Part shown: positions 1-8,353 of the stretch, piece after piece | Numbering within the stretch: position 1 is the first letter of the stretch | How the letters are laid out: each line of letters starts with the position of its first letter | The notes under the pieces: generated by a model | The model's input: the letters and a program-made list of their open reading frames with translations, nothing else | What the model was told of the DNA's origin: nothing | The model's database searches: none | NCBI RefSeq assembly: GCF_002218085.1 | Contig: NZ_BDUC01000002.1 | Coordinates: 620,001-684,000, forward strand | DNA length: 64,000 nucleotides | Source: Tolypothrix sp. NIES-4075 | GTDB lineage: Bacteria > Cyanobacteriota > Cyanobacteriia > Cyanobacteriales > Nostocaceae | Direction: 5' to 3' | Position numbers and translations under genes: made by a program

Positions 1-548
1 CCACTCCCAATGCTTTTTTGAAATGCTGGACGTTGAGCTATCTGCTTAATGTAGTTCAATACAGCTGGGTAAGCGCTCAAATCTAATTTGAGCATCATGG
101 GAATGTAACCGAGAACAGAACCCACTGCTACATCAGCAACGGTGAATTCGTTACCTAGTATGAAAGGTTGCTGCTCTAAAATTTGATTTAGGGGAGTCAT
201 CAAGCGCGGCATTTCTCGCTCTCGATTAGTTTCGACAAAAATTCCTGTAGACAAGCTGGAATTAGCAAATAACACCCACTGAGCAATTTTGGCGCGTTCC
301 TCAACTGAAGATGGCTTGCCATACTTTTCGGCAAGATACAGCAAAATTGCTCCTGATTCCCAAAGCTGCAAATCTCCGTCTACAATTGCCGGGACTTTCC
401 CCATCGGATTAATTGCAAGAAATTCTGGCTTACGCTGTTCCCCAGACTTCAAATCAAGCTTGATAAATTCGTAGGGAACACTCAGTTCTTCTAGATACCA
501 ATGAACAATTGATGCCCGACTGGGACTGCCACCATAAAGCTTCAACAT
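1..548 (-). CDS. Glutathione S-transferase family protein, cut by the window edge
   Basis: Reading leftwards from an ATG at 548-546, the frame runs open to base 1, so the C-terminal end lies outside the window. About 182 residues are visible, close to a full GST. The N-terminal half is thioredoxin-like: LYGGSPSRASIV with the Ser/Arg turn, NPMGKVPAI with the cis-proline, and WESGAILLYLAEKY with the glutathione-contacting ESGAI. The C-terminal half is the helical domain, with the N-capping motif FTVADVA. GSTs conjugate or reduce substrates with glutathione in the cytosol; the substrate here is unknown. The gene starts 12 bases after the stop of the 561-1025 gene, on the same strand, so the two are probably co-transcribed. 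Confidence 0.9.
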   Translation of the reverse strand, partial: MLKLYGGSPSRASIVHWYLEELSVPYEFIKLDLKSGEQRKPEFLAINPMGKVPAIVDGDLQLWESGAILLYLAEKYGKPSSVEERAKIAQWVLFANSSLSTGIFVETNREREMPRLMTPLNQILEQQPFILGNEFTVADVAVGSVLGYIPMMLKLDLSAYPAVLNYIKQIAQRPAFQKSIGS

Positions 549-560
549 AATTAAAACAAA

Positions 561-1025
561 TTAAAGAACTTTGTGCGTGTGGGAATGTTGTTTAACGTTA
601 TCTTCCTTGTTAACAACTCGTTTAGCATTTAGTACCCGCTTGCGCTCGGTGGAATACTTGAACTCCGTATAAGTTGTACCTAGAGGAATCAGGGATTTTG
701 CGGTTTCGCGACGTTTGTAAGTGCGAGCAGCTGCAAACGCTCTGGGCACAAATTCCTCGCCAAATTGAGCGTTGGCAGGAAAGCCATCTGGTAAATATTG
801 CGTATCTTGGTCTAACACAGATGCCAAAGTTGTCCCACAAGCCAACTTATAGGAAGTGGGAATACCTTTAAAAATCGCTTCTAAAGCCGCAGAGGGAATA
901 GGTTCTATAACTTCGACTTGATGAACTTCTCCATCTTCTTTGATGAAACACGTAGCCAAACCAATAACGATGTAATCATCACCGGCTAAATCGGGAGCGT
1001 TGGCGTAGGAAATTGCAGTTGTCAT
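561..1025 (-). CDS. Conserved protein of unknown function upstream of the GST gene
   Basis: A 154-residue protein starting MTTAISYANAPDLAGDD. I do not recognise a named family. It has no membrane segment or signal peptide. The centre (AFAAARTYKRRETAKSL) is basic and the last residues are histidine-rich (KQHSHTHKVL), which could bind metal, but that is inference. The frame has good codon structure and the stop lies only 12 bases before the GST start, so an operon with GST is likely and a role in the same stress or detoxification context is possible. The overlapping frames in this stretch look like shadows. Confidence 0.7.
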   Translation of the reverse strand: MTTAISYANAPDLAGDDYIVIGLATCFIKEDGEVHQVEVIEPIPSAALEAIFKGIPTSYKLACGTTLASVLDQDTQYLPDGFPANAQFGEEFVPRAFAAARTYKRRETAKSLIPLGTTYTEFKYSTERKRVLNAKRVVNKEDNVKQHSHTHKVL

Positions 1026-1525
1026 AAGAAAATCTTCTCAAAACTTAAAAGTCTGATTTAGAAATTGGGTACCGGAAAAAAATTCTTACTTTTCAAAGCA
1101 AAAATTTCTTCATTGATGTGAACGATCGCAAATTTTCTGGGAATAATAAACCGTCAAGGTTTTTAGGTTCGCCTAAAGCCGTTGAAAAAGAAGGGTTCTT
1201 AAGTTCGATTCGGAGTTTTCACATTCCCCAGTACCCGCCAGTCCCACCGGAATGGCTTGTTGGCATTCTACCAAGTTGTCGCTCTTACTTGTTGACTAGT
1301 CTATTGGATTGAGAGATTACTGTTTCTGGAATTGGACTAGGGGATGACGTATCTATTATCAGGTTGAAGCATCAATTATTGGTATAGGGCGAACACTCCC
1401 ACTTGTTCTTGATACTTGTACCCCAGTACTCATAGACACCTTAACAAGTGACACAGGCACGAAACCACTCTTCACAAGAAAATTATAAGTTGATCTTACA
1501 GAGCAAGAGGCTCAGGCAGGAAAAT
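1026..1525. other. Non-coding stretch with no recognisable gene
   Basis: A divergent intergenic region between the leftward 561-1025 gene and the rightward TPR gene. It must hold both promoters, but no convincing -35/-10 pair stands out. A 64-codon open frame at 1118-1312 has no family resemblance and no ribosome binding site, so I do not call it. Confidence 0.4.
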
Positions 1526-2236
1526 ATGAATACAAACCCATTTTTAGCATCTGAGAGTGAGCAAAGTTACTTAAACCCAACTGTTTTACAAAACACATTA
1601 AATGCTCAACAGCATCAGGCTAACAGTAGCGGGGAATCTGCTAATAAAGACAGTTACTTACGCTCTTGTGCTTTGAGATTAGCCCAAATGGGAGATTACA
1701 CCGAAGCGATCGCCCTGTTAAGTCAACTAATCAACCGTCATCCCCACAATGCCATAGACTACAATAACCGGGGGCTGATTTATTTTCAAAGTGGTGAAAG
1801 ACAAAAAGCGTTCTGGGATTACAACAAAGCACTACACCTCAACCCCAAGTTAGCTAGCGCTTATAACAATCGCGCAAATTACTACGCAGCTTGTGGAGAA
1901 TTAACATCGGCGATCGCCGACTACGATCGGGCGATTGATTTGCACCCCAGCCATGTCCGGGCACAAATTAACCGAGGCATTACCTTACGGGATTTGGGAC
2001 AATACGAAGAAGCAATTGACGCTTTTGAGATAGCATTGCTTTTCGGTCAACTTGAAGACCACATTTTAGCTGAACGCGGCAGAACTTATCATTTGTGGGG
2101 CGATTGGAATTGTGCGATCGCTGATTATCGCCGCGCTTTAAATCAACTACCACTCCTAAGCACTTCTAAGGATGAACGTAGCTCGCGTTTGCGTTTAAAA
2201 GTCGAAAATTGGTTGGGTGAGTTGCTGTGTTCTTGA
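1526..2236 (+). CDS. Tetratricopeptide repeat protein
   Basis: A protein of about 236 residues. I choose the ATG at 1526 (MNTNPFLASESEQ) because AGGA lies just upstream. The frame is open to a GTG at 1448, which would add 26 polar residues. After a low-complexity N-terminal stretch of about 40 residues come five TPR units, each about 34 residues, with typical signatures such as AIDYNNRGLIYFQSGERQKA and ASAYNNRANYYAACGELTSA. TPR units form helical superhelices that bind other proteins; there is no catalytic domain. No signal peptide is seen, so it is probably cytosolic. The partner is unknown and the neighbours give no hint. Confidence 0.85.
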   Translation: MNTNPFLASESEQSYLNPTVLQNTLNAQQHQANSSGESANKDSYLRSCALRLAQMGDYTEAIALLSQLINRHPHNAIDYNNRGLIYFQSGERQKAFWDYNKALHLNPKLASAYNNRANYYAACGELTSAIADYDRAIDLHPSHVRAQINRGITLRDLGQYEEAIDAFEIALLFGQLEDHILAERGRTYHLWGDWNCAIADYRRALNQLPLLSTSKDERSSRLRLKVENWLGELLCS

Positions 2237-2402
2237 AAAACGTAGTAGGCGTTTTAACGCCTATTTTAAGCACGAAGAGTGCTTACTACAAATTACTTCG
2301 CCGCAAACGGGGTGTATTTGCCTCCCAATCCCTCAACAATCGTTTTTTCCACGGGATTTTATTCCTTAAATGGTGGCTTGCGATCGCCTAAATTTATAAC
2401 TA

Positions 2403-2650
2403 GCAACCTTTAGCTCGGTCGCGCTAAACAATTTTTATGTCAGGATAGGCTTTCAACCATTCAGCTAAGGTTTCTGCTGAACGAGCGTTTAAGCGCCACT
2501 GGTCGGCTACGCTCTAAATCAACCACTATTGTGCCGTAGGTCTGACCTTTAGGGAAACCTGAGTTCGTCTACTCCAACACTTGAGAGTAAACCAACTGAT
2601 GGCAAAGGTATTTTACGCACTAACGCGATTCAGCGTGTTGCTACTCACAC
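2403..2650 (-). pseudogene. Relic of an ISL3-family transposase
   Basis: Translating the minus strand across three frames gives pieces that join into the DDE core of ISL3 transposases. They are VRKIPLPSVG, then GVDELRF, then KGQTYGTIVVDLERSRPV, then after a frameshift ARSAETLAEWLKAYPDIKIV, a stop codon, and RDRAKGC. Intact family members read roughly GVDDWAFKKGRRYGTILVDLE...RSAETLA.WL..HP...I.SRDRS, so order and spacing match. There are at least one frameshift and several stops, and no intact ends or inverted repeats were found. This is an old fragment with no coding capacity. The rest of 2237-2722 shows only a small palindrome (GCGTTTTAACGC near 2250) and nothing else. Confidence 0.8.
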
Positions 2651-2722
2651 TAAAACCTAATCGCTGCCTTCTGCCTTACCCCAACCAAGATCACCAAAAT
2701 CTGACAAGACCCCAATTTACTT

Positions 2723-4225
2723 TCAAATTCTAAAAGGCAATTCAACCTCAGCATTAGACGAAACATCTGCCTGTTGAGCCATACTTACCGCTTTGCTTCG
2801 CGCTTCTATAATTTGACCTATCTCACGTCCAAGGCTTGGTTGACGTTCAATCATCGTATTTACAGCATCTGAGTACATGACAAGAACTTGCAAATCGTCA
2901 ACGGCAGCGATTGATACCGGACTCGGTTCCCCACTAAATAGTGCCATCTCGCCAAAGAACTCACCACGCAAAATAGTCATTACCTCCAACTCATTGCCAA
3001 ACTCGTTCGTGACGGTGACTAAAGCCTGACCCGCAATGATAATATACAAAGCCTTACCAGGCTCGCCCTGCTGGATAACTTTCTCTCCCGCACCGAACTG
3101 CTGTAGAATAGTTCCCTTAGCTAAATCATCCAAATTTTTCTGCTCACGAGCTAAAGGCATAAATCCGGGAATTGAGTGCAAGCTCTGAGCCAACTTACTT
3201 GAAGCGCTATCTGCCTTTGCAGCAGCTTCCACAGCTAACTCGTATCGATAGCGATATAGCGTCAGGTTGTTTCGCTGCGCTGCGTACCAAATTCGCGTCA
3301 TAAATCTATCAAGTATCTGCTCGACATCTTCAAAGTTTTCGATAAAGAACTCCACTTCATAGATAATTGCAGTCTCATCATAGGATGTGGTTTTGCTCTC
3401 TGGTTCGGGTTCGGCTAATATTCCCTGGGTAGCCAAAGCTGTACTTTGTAATACCTGCTTCACAAGGTTAGGGGGGCTATCGTAGGAAAAGCCAATATTG
3501 ATGCGTTGGTTATAAATGCGTTCTGGTTGGCTGTAATTATGGATTATTTCTTTGCCAATGAATTGATGAGGAACGACAATCACCTGGCGCTGGAGAGTTA
3601 GCAGGCGAACAGATCGCCAATTGATATCAATTACTTGCCCTTCGATCGCCTTGTCTTCGCTATTACCAACGCGCAACCAATCACCCACGCTGAAGGGACG
3701 TTCCAAAAGAAGCGCAATGCCAGACATGACGCTACCCAATGTGTCCTGAAGCGCCAAACCGATGACAATCGAGCTAACGCCTAATGCGGTAGCAAGACCT
3801 GCTAAATCTGCACCCCACACAGCCGCCAGCACGAATGCCATCCCCACAATCACCAAAAACAGCCGAGAAAGGTCAATCAGCAGTTTGGGCATTCGTGCCC
3901 GCCATGTATTTGCCTCAGCTTCTTCAAACAAAATCACATTCAAAAGCGAGAGACAGGCGTAGATAACAGATATCCAAAAAAGCGTTTCAACGAGTTTGGC
4001 AAAATTCCCGTTAACGTCAATTTTCAGGACATTCCTGATTAAAACCATCAACATTAAGACGGGCAAAACGAGGTTTTTGACAACCCGCAGCGTAGCCGCT
4101 ACGGGTCTTCCGCGCCTTTTTAGATGATAAATAACCTCTCCTAGTAAAACTACCAGGAGTGGGAACCCTAATCCGACAATTATTGCCCAGGTCTGCCAAT
4201 CGTTTGAAAAGCTTAAATTACTCAT
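2723..4225 (-). CDS. MscS-type mechanosensitive channel with C-terminal cyclic-nucleotide-binding domain
   Basis: About 500 residues from the ATG at 4225, which has AAGGAAG upstream and overlaps the stop of the cyclase gene by 8 bases (ATGAGTAA), so translation is probably coupled. Four hydrophobic helices lie within residues 5-165, followed by the MscS pore helix and beta domain (SSIVIGLALQDTLGSVMSGI, then LLLERPFSVGDWLRVG). Residues from about 375 form a cNMP-binding domain (FGAGEKVIQQGEPGKALYII ... FFGEMALFSGEPSPVSIAA). This layout matches the bCNG family, MscS relatives gated by cyclic nucleotides, in the inner membrane. In the phosphate-binding cassette the usual Pro-Arg-Ala/Thr is Pro-Ser-Pro, so the arginine that contacts the cyclic phosphate is missing. 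Binding may be weak or altered. Confidence 0.9.
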   Translation of the reverse strand: MSNLSFSNDWQTWAIIVGLGFPLLVVLLGEVIYHLKRRGRPVAATLRVVKNLVLPVLMLMVLIRNVLKIDVNGNFAKLVETLFWISVIYACLSLLNVILFEEAEANTWRARMPKLLIDLSRLFLVIVGMAFVLAAVWGADLAGLATALGVSSIVIGLALQDTLGSVMSGIALLLERPFSVGDWLRVGNSEDKAIEGQVIDINWRSVRLLTLQRQVIVVPHQFIGKEIIHNYSQPERIYNQRINIGFSYDSPPNLVKQVLQSTALATQGILAEPEPESKTTSYDETAIIYEVEFFIENFEDVEQILDRFMTRIWYAAQRNNLTLYRYRYELAVEAAAKADSASSKLAQSLHSIPGFMPLAREQKNLDDLAKGTILQQFGAGEKVIQQGEPGKALYIIIAGQALVTVTNEFGNELEVMTILRGEFFGEMALFSGEPSPVSIAAVDDLQVLVMYSDAVNTMIERQPSLGREIGQIIEARSKAVSMAQQADVSSNAEVELPFRI

Positions 4226-6365
4226 ACACTTCCTTTGCTCCAACGCTTACGGTCAGCTTAGAATTTTTGAGTTGCCAACCCACTAGCTTTTCTTTTCCAG
4301 GTTCTTGAATTTCACCAAAGAATTCAAAATCGTAGATATCGTGCAGGCGATCGCACACATTTTGAGAAACTAAAATTCCTCCTACAGGACAAGCCGACTT
4401 CAAACGATTGGCAATATTTACAGTATCCCCCCAAACGTCGTAGAGCAATTTATTTTTGCCAATCACGCCTGCAACCACATCTCCGGAATTGATGCCTATT
4501 TCAACGTCTAAATGTAAACCTTTTTCATAATTAAATCGGCGGACAAACGCCTGCATTTCCAAAGCAAAATCTACCGTGCGTTTGTCATGATCCAAACGCG
4601 GCACATTCAGCCCGCATACAGCCATGTAACCGTCACCAATAGTTTTAATTTTCTCCAAACCGTATTTATCTGTCATTTCATCAAAGGCTGTTACCAGTTC
4701 ATTCAGCAGGGCAACAACTTCTTGAGCGGACATCGTTTGAGAAAGCCTGGTGAATCGGTGGAGGTCGGAAAACAAAACCGAGACATTAGAAATCTGATCG
4801 GCAATTTCTTTATCACCCTGTTTGAGGCGTTTGGCGATCGCAGGACTAAATATATTTAAGACTAATGCTTCATTTTCCCGATTTTGGCGATCGATGAGTT
4901 GAGTTTCGGCGCGAAGGCTGTCTATTGTTTGGTTAAATGACTTAGCTAACTCTCCAAATTCATCTTGCGAACCGGATTTCACTACTGCGTCAAATTCCCC
5001 GGCTCCCACCTTGCGAGCGCTTTTGATTAAAGTATTGATTGGTTTGACAAAACTTGCACTCAGCCACATGGCAACAAGCGTGATTAGGGCGATGACTAAA
5101 GTAGCCCCAATCAAAACTGTTTTTTCAAACGAATGAATTGGGGCATAAGCTTCAGAAACATCTATTTCCGCCAAGATAACCCACCTCAAGCCATCAATAT
5201 CTAGTGGAGCATAAGAACTCAAAACCGGAATATTACGATAATCGTCGATAACCTGCGTGCCCTGTTTCCCAAACAACGCTTCCTTCACTGCTTTGGTTTG
5301 CACTTGTTGTAGGAGGATTGTAGTATTGAACTCTTTGATTTTGTTGATGGTTTTTTCATCAATACCGATAGACCGTAGGGTTTTTGCATGACCTTTTGGG
5401 TCTTCAATTTGGAAACGAGATGCAGAACGCATGAGATAATCTGACCCGACTAGATAAGTTTCTCCTGAATTGCCCAAGCCATTTTGTTTCCACTGTTTGT
5501 TGCCAGTCATAACATTGTTAATTTTGTCAACCGGAAGCTGGAACGCCAAAATACCAACCAATTGGGAGCCGTTAAAAATTGGGGCAGCGATAAAAGCCGC
5601 AGGCGCACTCCCAGAAGGGCTGTACGGCTTAAAATCTACTATTTTCACATAGCCCTTTCCGTTTGCTACTCGTGCGGCGGCGATCGCTTCTGCTAGGTTA
5701 CTTTCTTTGTAGGGACCGTTGGTGAAGTTTGTGGTAAAATCGGTTTCTTTAAAAACCGTGTAGACAACGGTTCCTTGGGGATCGATTAAAAACATATCGT
5801 AGTAACCGTATTTTTGCACTATATTGCGAAAAATCGGCTGGTAGCGGGCGTGAACGCGGCTGTAAGAACTGCCGTCGCCAGGATCGTCAAGGAGAAGTTT
5901 CTTGCCAACAGGGTTGGGGTTAGCGGCGGTGTAGTAGTACTGTAGATAACGCCCAGCAGTTGTTTTTGGCGTGTAAGATGCCAGAACCGGCGAACCCTCG
6001 CTAGTTCGCGCCAGTCTGGGGAGAAATTGTGTTTGGTAGTATGTATCAATTTTTTTGTCAAAATCCGCTGGTACTATTGATTTTTCCAGTTCGCGGTAAG
6101 CTGTCTGAAACTCCTGCATCGCGCCAAGCACTGTTAGGTCTTCGCTTAAAGTTTGGCTATGGATGTAAAGGTTTTCAAAATAATCTTCGATTTGATAAGT
6201 CTTGGCAGCCCGAAGGCTGGTTAATTGGTTGAAAACCTTTTCTGTCAAAAGAGACCTACCAGCAGTAGAGCATGTAAAGGTGCTTGCGAGCATAGCGCAA
6301 AGGCTGACTACCAGCAACATGACTATAAGTTTTGTTTTTATACTTAATTGGTTAAATATTTGCAT
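4218..6365 (-). CDS. Membrane-bound class III adenylate/guanylate cyclase with extracytoplasmic sensor and HAMP
   Basis: About 715 residues from the ATG at 6365 (MQIFNQLSIKTKL). An in-frame TTG at 6431 would add 22 residues and overlap the preceding stop as TTGA, so the start is not settled. A first membrane helix (LIVMLLVVSLCAMLAS) is followed by a large Cache-like outer domain of about 370 residues, a second helix (VLIGATLVIALITLVAMWL), HAMP (FVKPINTLIKSARKVGAGEF) and a class III cyclase domain. Both metal aspartates are present (VLFSDLHRFT and TIGDGYMAV), as is the EKIK lysine typical of ATP-using enzymes and the WGDTVNIANR Asn/Arg pair. It should make cAMP from ATP in response to an external signal. 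It is the middle gene of a three-gene operon with two MscS channels. Confidence 0.9.
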   Translation of the reverse strand: MQIFNQLSIKTKLIVMLLVVSLCAMLASTFTCSTAGRSLLTEKVFNQLTSLRAAKTYQIEDYFENLYIHSQTLSEDLTVLGAMQEFQTAYRELEKSIVPADFDKKIDTYYQTQFLPRLARTSEGSPVLASYTPKTTAGRYLQYYYTAANPNPVGKKLLLDDPGDGSSYSRVHARYQPIFRNIVQKYGYYDMFLIDPQGTVVYTVFKETDFTTNFTNGPYKESNLAEAIAAARVANGKGYVKIVDFKPYSPSGSAPAAFIAAPIFNGSQLVGILAFQLPVDKINNVMTGNKQWKQNGLGNSGETYLVGSDYLMRSASRFQIEDPKGHAKTLRSIGIDEKTINKIKEFNTTILLQQVQTKAVKEALFGKQGTQVIDDYRNIPVLSSYAPLDIDGLRWVILAEIDVSEAYAPIHSFEKTVLIGATLVIALITLVAMWLSASFVKPINTLIKSARKVGAGEFDAVVKSGSQDEFGELAKSFNQTIDSLRAETQLIDRQNRENEALVLNIFSPAIAKRLKQGDKEIADQISNVSVLFSDLHRFTRLSQTMSAQEVVALLNELVTAFDEMTDKYGLEKIKTIGDGYMAVCGLNVPRLDHDKRTVDFALEMQAFVRRFNYEKGLHLDVEIGINSGDVVAGVIGKNKLLYDVWGDTVNIANRLKSACPVGGILVSQNVCDRLHDIYDFEFFGEIQEPGKEKLVGWQLKNSKLTVSVGAKEVYE

Positions 6366-6427
6366 ATAAATTTTATTGATATTGTTTGTGTTATTTCTGG
6401 AGTTTAGACTCCAGAAATTCCACTTTG

Positions 6428-7615
6428 TCAATTTTTGATTGGTTCTAAGTTATTTTGAGCTTCTCCAAGGTTAGTTTGGAGTTGCACCGGATAATACGAG
6501 AATTGATTAATCTGCTCTTTCTCCAGTAAAGTCAGTATCGCTAGGTTGAGTTTTTCGATGGTATTAAAGTATAATTGAGGATTACCATTAGTATTAGCAA
6601 AAACTCGAATTTTAATCACACGAGAATTTTGATTGAGTTCGCTAAAGTAAATAAAAAACTTTTCCGTCAAGATATCAATTGACTTAGGAATTTCTCGAAG
6701 ACCAATACAAAGTTTTTCGGTTTTTTCGGCGGAAATGCCATCAATTTTTAGGGTTAAGTTAATTCCTATTGAATTGTCATTTCCGATCGCTTGGAACTGA
6801 TTTTCAACGGTTCCATTAATCATTTTGGAATTCGGCACTTTTTGGATAGTGTTTCTGGTCAGTATACGAAGGGTTGTACTTCGCAGTCCAACATTTTCCA
6901 CCTTAATTAGACCCTCTACTCCAGGCATCGTCACTTGGTCACCGGGTCGAAACAGATTATCTACGTAGATAATGATGGTACAACACAAGTCATAGATCAG
7001 GTCTTTCAATAACAAACCGATCGCAACACCCGCTCCACCAAGCAACCCGATGAGTGCCCCTGCGGATGCACCCAAAAACACCTCGCTACCTTTAAGTAAG
7101 ATAATAGCGATCGCCAGCACCTGAAACAATTTCGGCAGATAAGGCACGAGCAAATCGTCTAACTCGGTTTCAGTTGAGAGCGTCCATTGTTTCAGCACCT
7201 CTCCCAACACAGGGGCGGCACGGTAAACTATAAAGGCAAAGGTAGCGTAAGCAGTAAACCTAAGAATCCCTTCTACTTGTTTGTTCAATTCTGGGTTGAA
7301 ATTTTCTGCCAAAATTAGCTGCACTATCCAAAGTCCACCGATAACAATCAGCCAGTTTAAAGGTTGCTTGATAATCTCGACTAACTCATCGTCAATGGTG
7401 GTTTCCGTTTTGCTAGTCAGACGCTCGATTCTACGAATGATAATTTCGGAGAAAACTTGTTTGAACGCCACGGTAAGTGTAAGAACAATGACGATAAGAA
7501 CTATTTTGAACACCGGTATCGGTATATTGACGATAGAGATGTCTGCACTAAAAATGAGTTTCAAAAAATCAGAGCCAGTAAGAGCTGCTATAAATGATAT
7601 TGCAAAAGTTTTCAT
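6428..7615 (-). CDS. MscS-family mechanosensitive ion channel (no cNMP domain)
   Basis: 395 residues, starting at the ATG at 7615. Five or so hydrophobic segments precede the MscS core: an early helix (KIVLIVIVLTLTVAF), LNWLIVIGGLWIVQLIL, then AGALIGLLGGAGVAIGLLLK as the pore-lining helix, and the beta domain (DNLFRPGDQVTMPG, TRNTIQKVPNSKMINGTVEN). A cytoplasmic alpha/beta domain follows. It is a tension-gated inner-membrane channel that releases solutes on osmotic downshift. It is the first gene of the operon; the next gene begins within or just past its stop. Unlike the third gene it has no nucleotide-binding domain, so the operon holds two distinct MscS types. Confidence 0.88.
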   Translation of the reverse strand: MKTFAISFIAALTGSDFLKLIFSADISIVNIPIPVFKIVLIVIVLTLTVAFKQVFSEIIIRRIERLTSKTETTIDDELVEIIKQPLNWLIVIGGLWIVQLILAENFNPELNKQVEGILRFTAYATFAFIVYRAAPVLGEVLKQWTLSTETELDDLLVPYLPKLFQVLAIAIILLKGSEVFLGASAGALIGLLGGAGVAIGLLLKDLIYDLCCTIIIYVDNLFRPGDQVTMPGVEGLIKVENVGLRSTTLRILTRNTIQKVPNSKMINGTVENQFQAIGNDNSIGINLTLKIDGISAEKTEKLCIGLREIPKSIDILTEKFFIYFSELNQNSRVIKIRVFANTNGNPQLYFNTIEKLNLAILTLLEKEQINQFSYYPVQLQTNLGEAQNNLEPIKN

Positions 7616-7871
7616 GGTTTTCTAATTTAATACTTACACCGCGTTATAGTCTCTTGTGTTTCAACTACGCCGACTTTCTTATTAAAAATCGGGAATTGTT
7701 TCTAAGGTTTGTCAGACTAAGTTTGAGAAGTAAAAGAACGAATCGCATTCGCGCAGCGTCTTCTCTGCCAGACGCGTAAGCGCAGCGTCTCCCACAGGAC
7801 AATTACACAAAGTAAGAGGAAAACAAGAGAGATTGAAAAATTGATTTACCCGTCAAAGTTGGCTTGACAGA

Positions 7872-8039
7872 CTATTGTTGAAATTCCGGAGACAGGTTCC
7901 CCCAATTCTGGGCACCGCTTTCTCCGATATAGCCCCAGTGAACTTGTCCAACAGCAGATGCCCTTGATGGGAAACTGGCACCCAACGAAATTTCCAGCGT
8001 GCCAAATCCAAAAAGTTTAAGTAAGGTTCGTCTATCCAT
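7872..8039 (-). pseudogene. N-terminal fragment of an alpha-carbonic anhydrase
   Basis: A 55-codon frame from the ATG at 8039. It begins MDRRTLLKLFGFG, a twin-arginine-like signal peptide, and after a likely cleavage region (SRASA) continues HWGYIGESGAQNWGNLSPEF. That matches the start of mature alpha-carbonic anhydrases (HW.Y.G..G...W..L...). It then stops at TAG, far short of the roughly 240 residues and the three zinc histidines of the family. The sequence after the stop shows no clear continuation in any frame, so the active-site part is lost. The rest of 7616-8353 holds short repeats and nothing gene-like. Confidence 0.72.
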
Positions 8040-8353
8040 TATTGTTAACCATTAGTTCTAAACAGCATTTTTTGGCTGAAGTTGGAGGATGAGGGCAGGG
8101 CAAACGCCAAAATGCCAATAATAAGTTTTTAGTCTCAATAAACCTCAAAATAATCGCATTAATTTTCATTTATTAATCAGGTTTTAAGCGTAGACGCTAA
8201 AAAAACTTGCCCTAGGCATCGCTTTGACATGAGTGAAAATTAATCAAACGATAAATTATGAGGTATATACACTAACTTAGGGTTTTGTCAAGACTAATTA
8301 AGATGCGATCGCTTCTGAGCGGGCGCTTTGCGCCATCGCCCTGCCTCGCTTTC

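Noticed and set aside
1118..1312. 64-codon plus-strand frame
   Set aside because: No ribosome site, no family resemblance, and it lies in a divergent promoter region.
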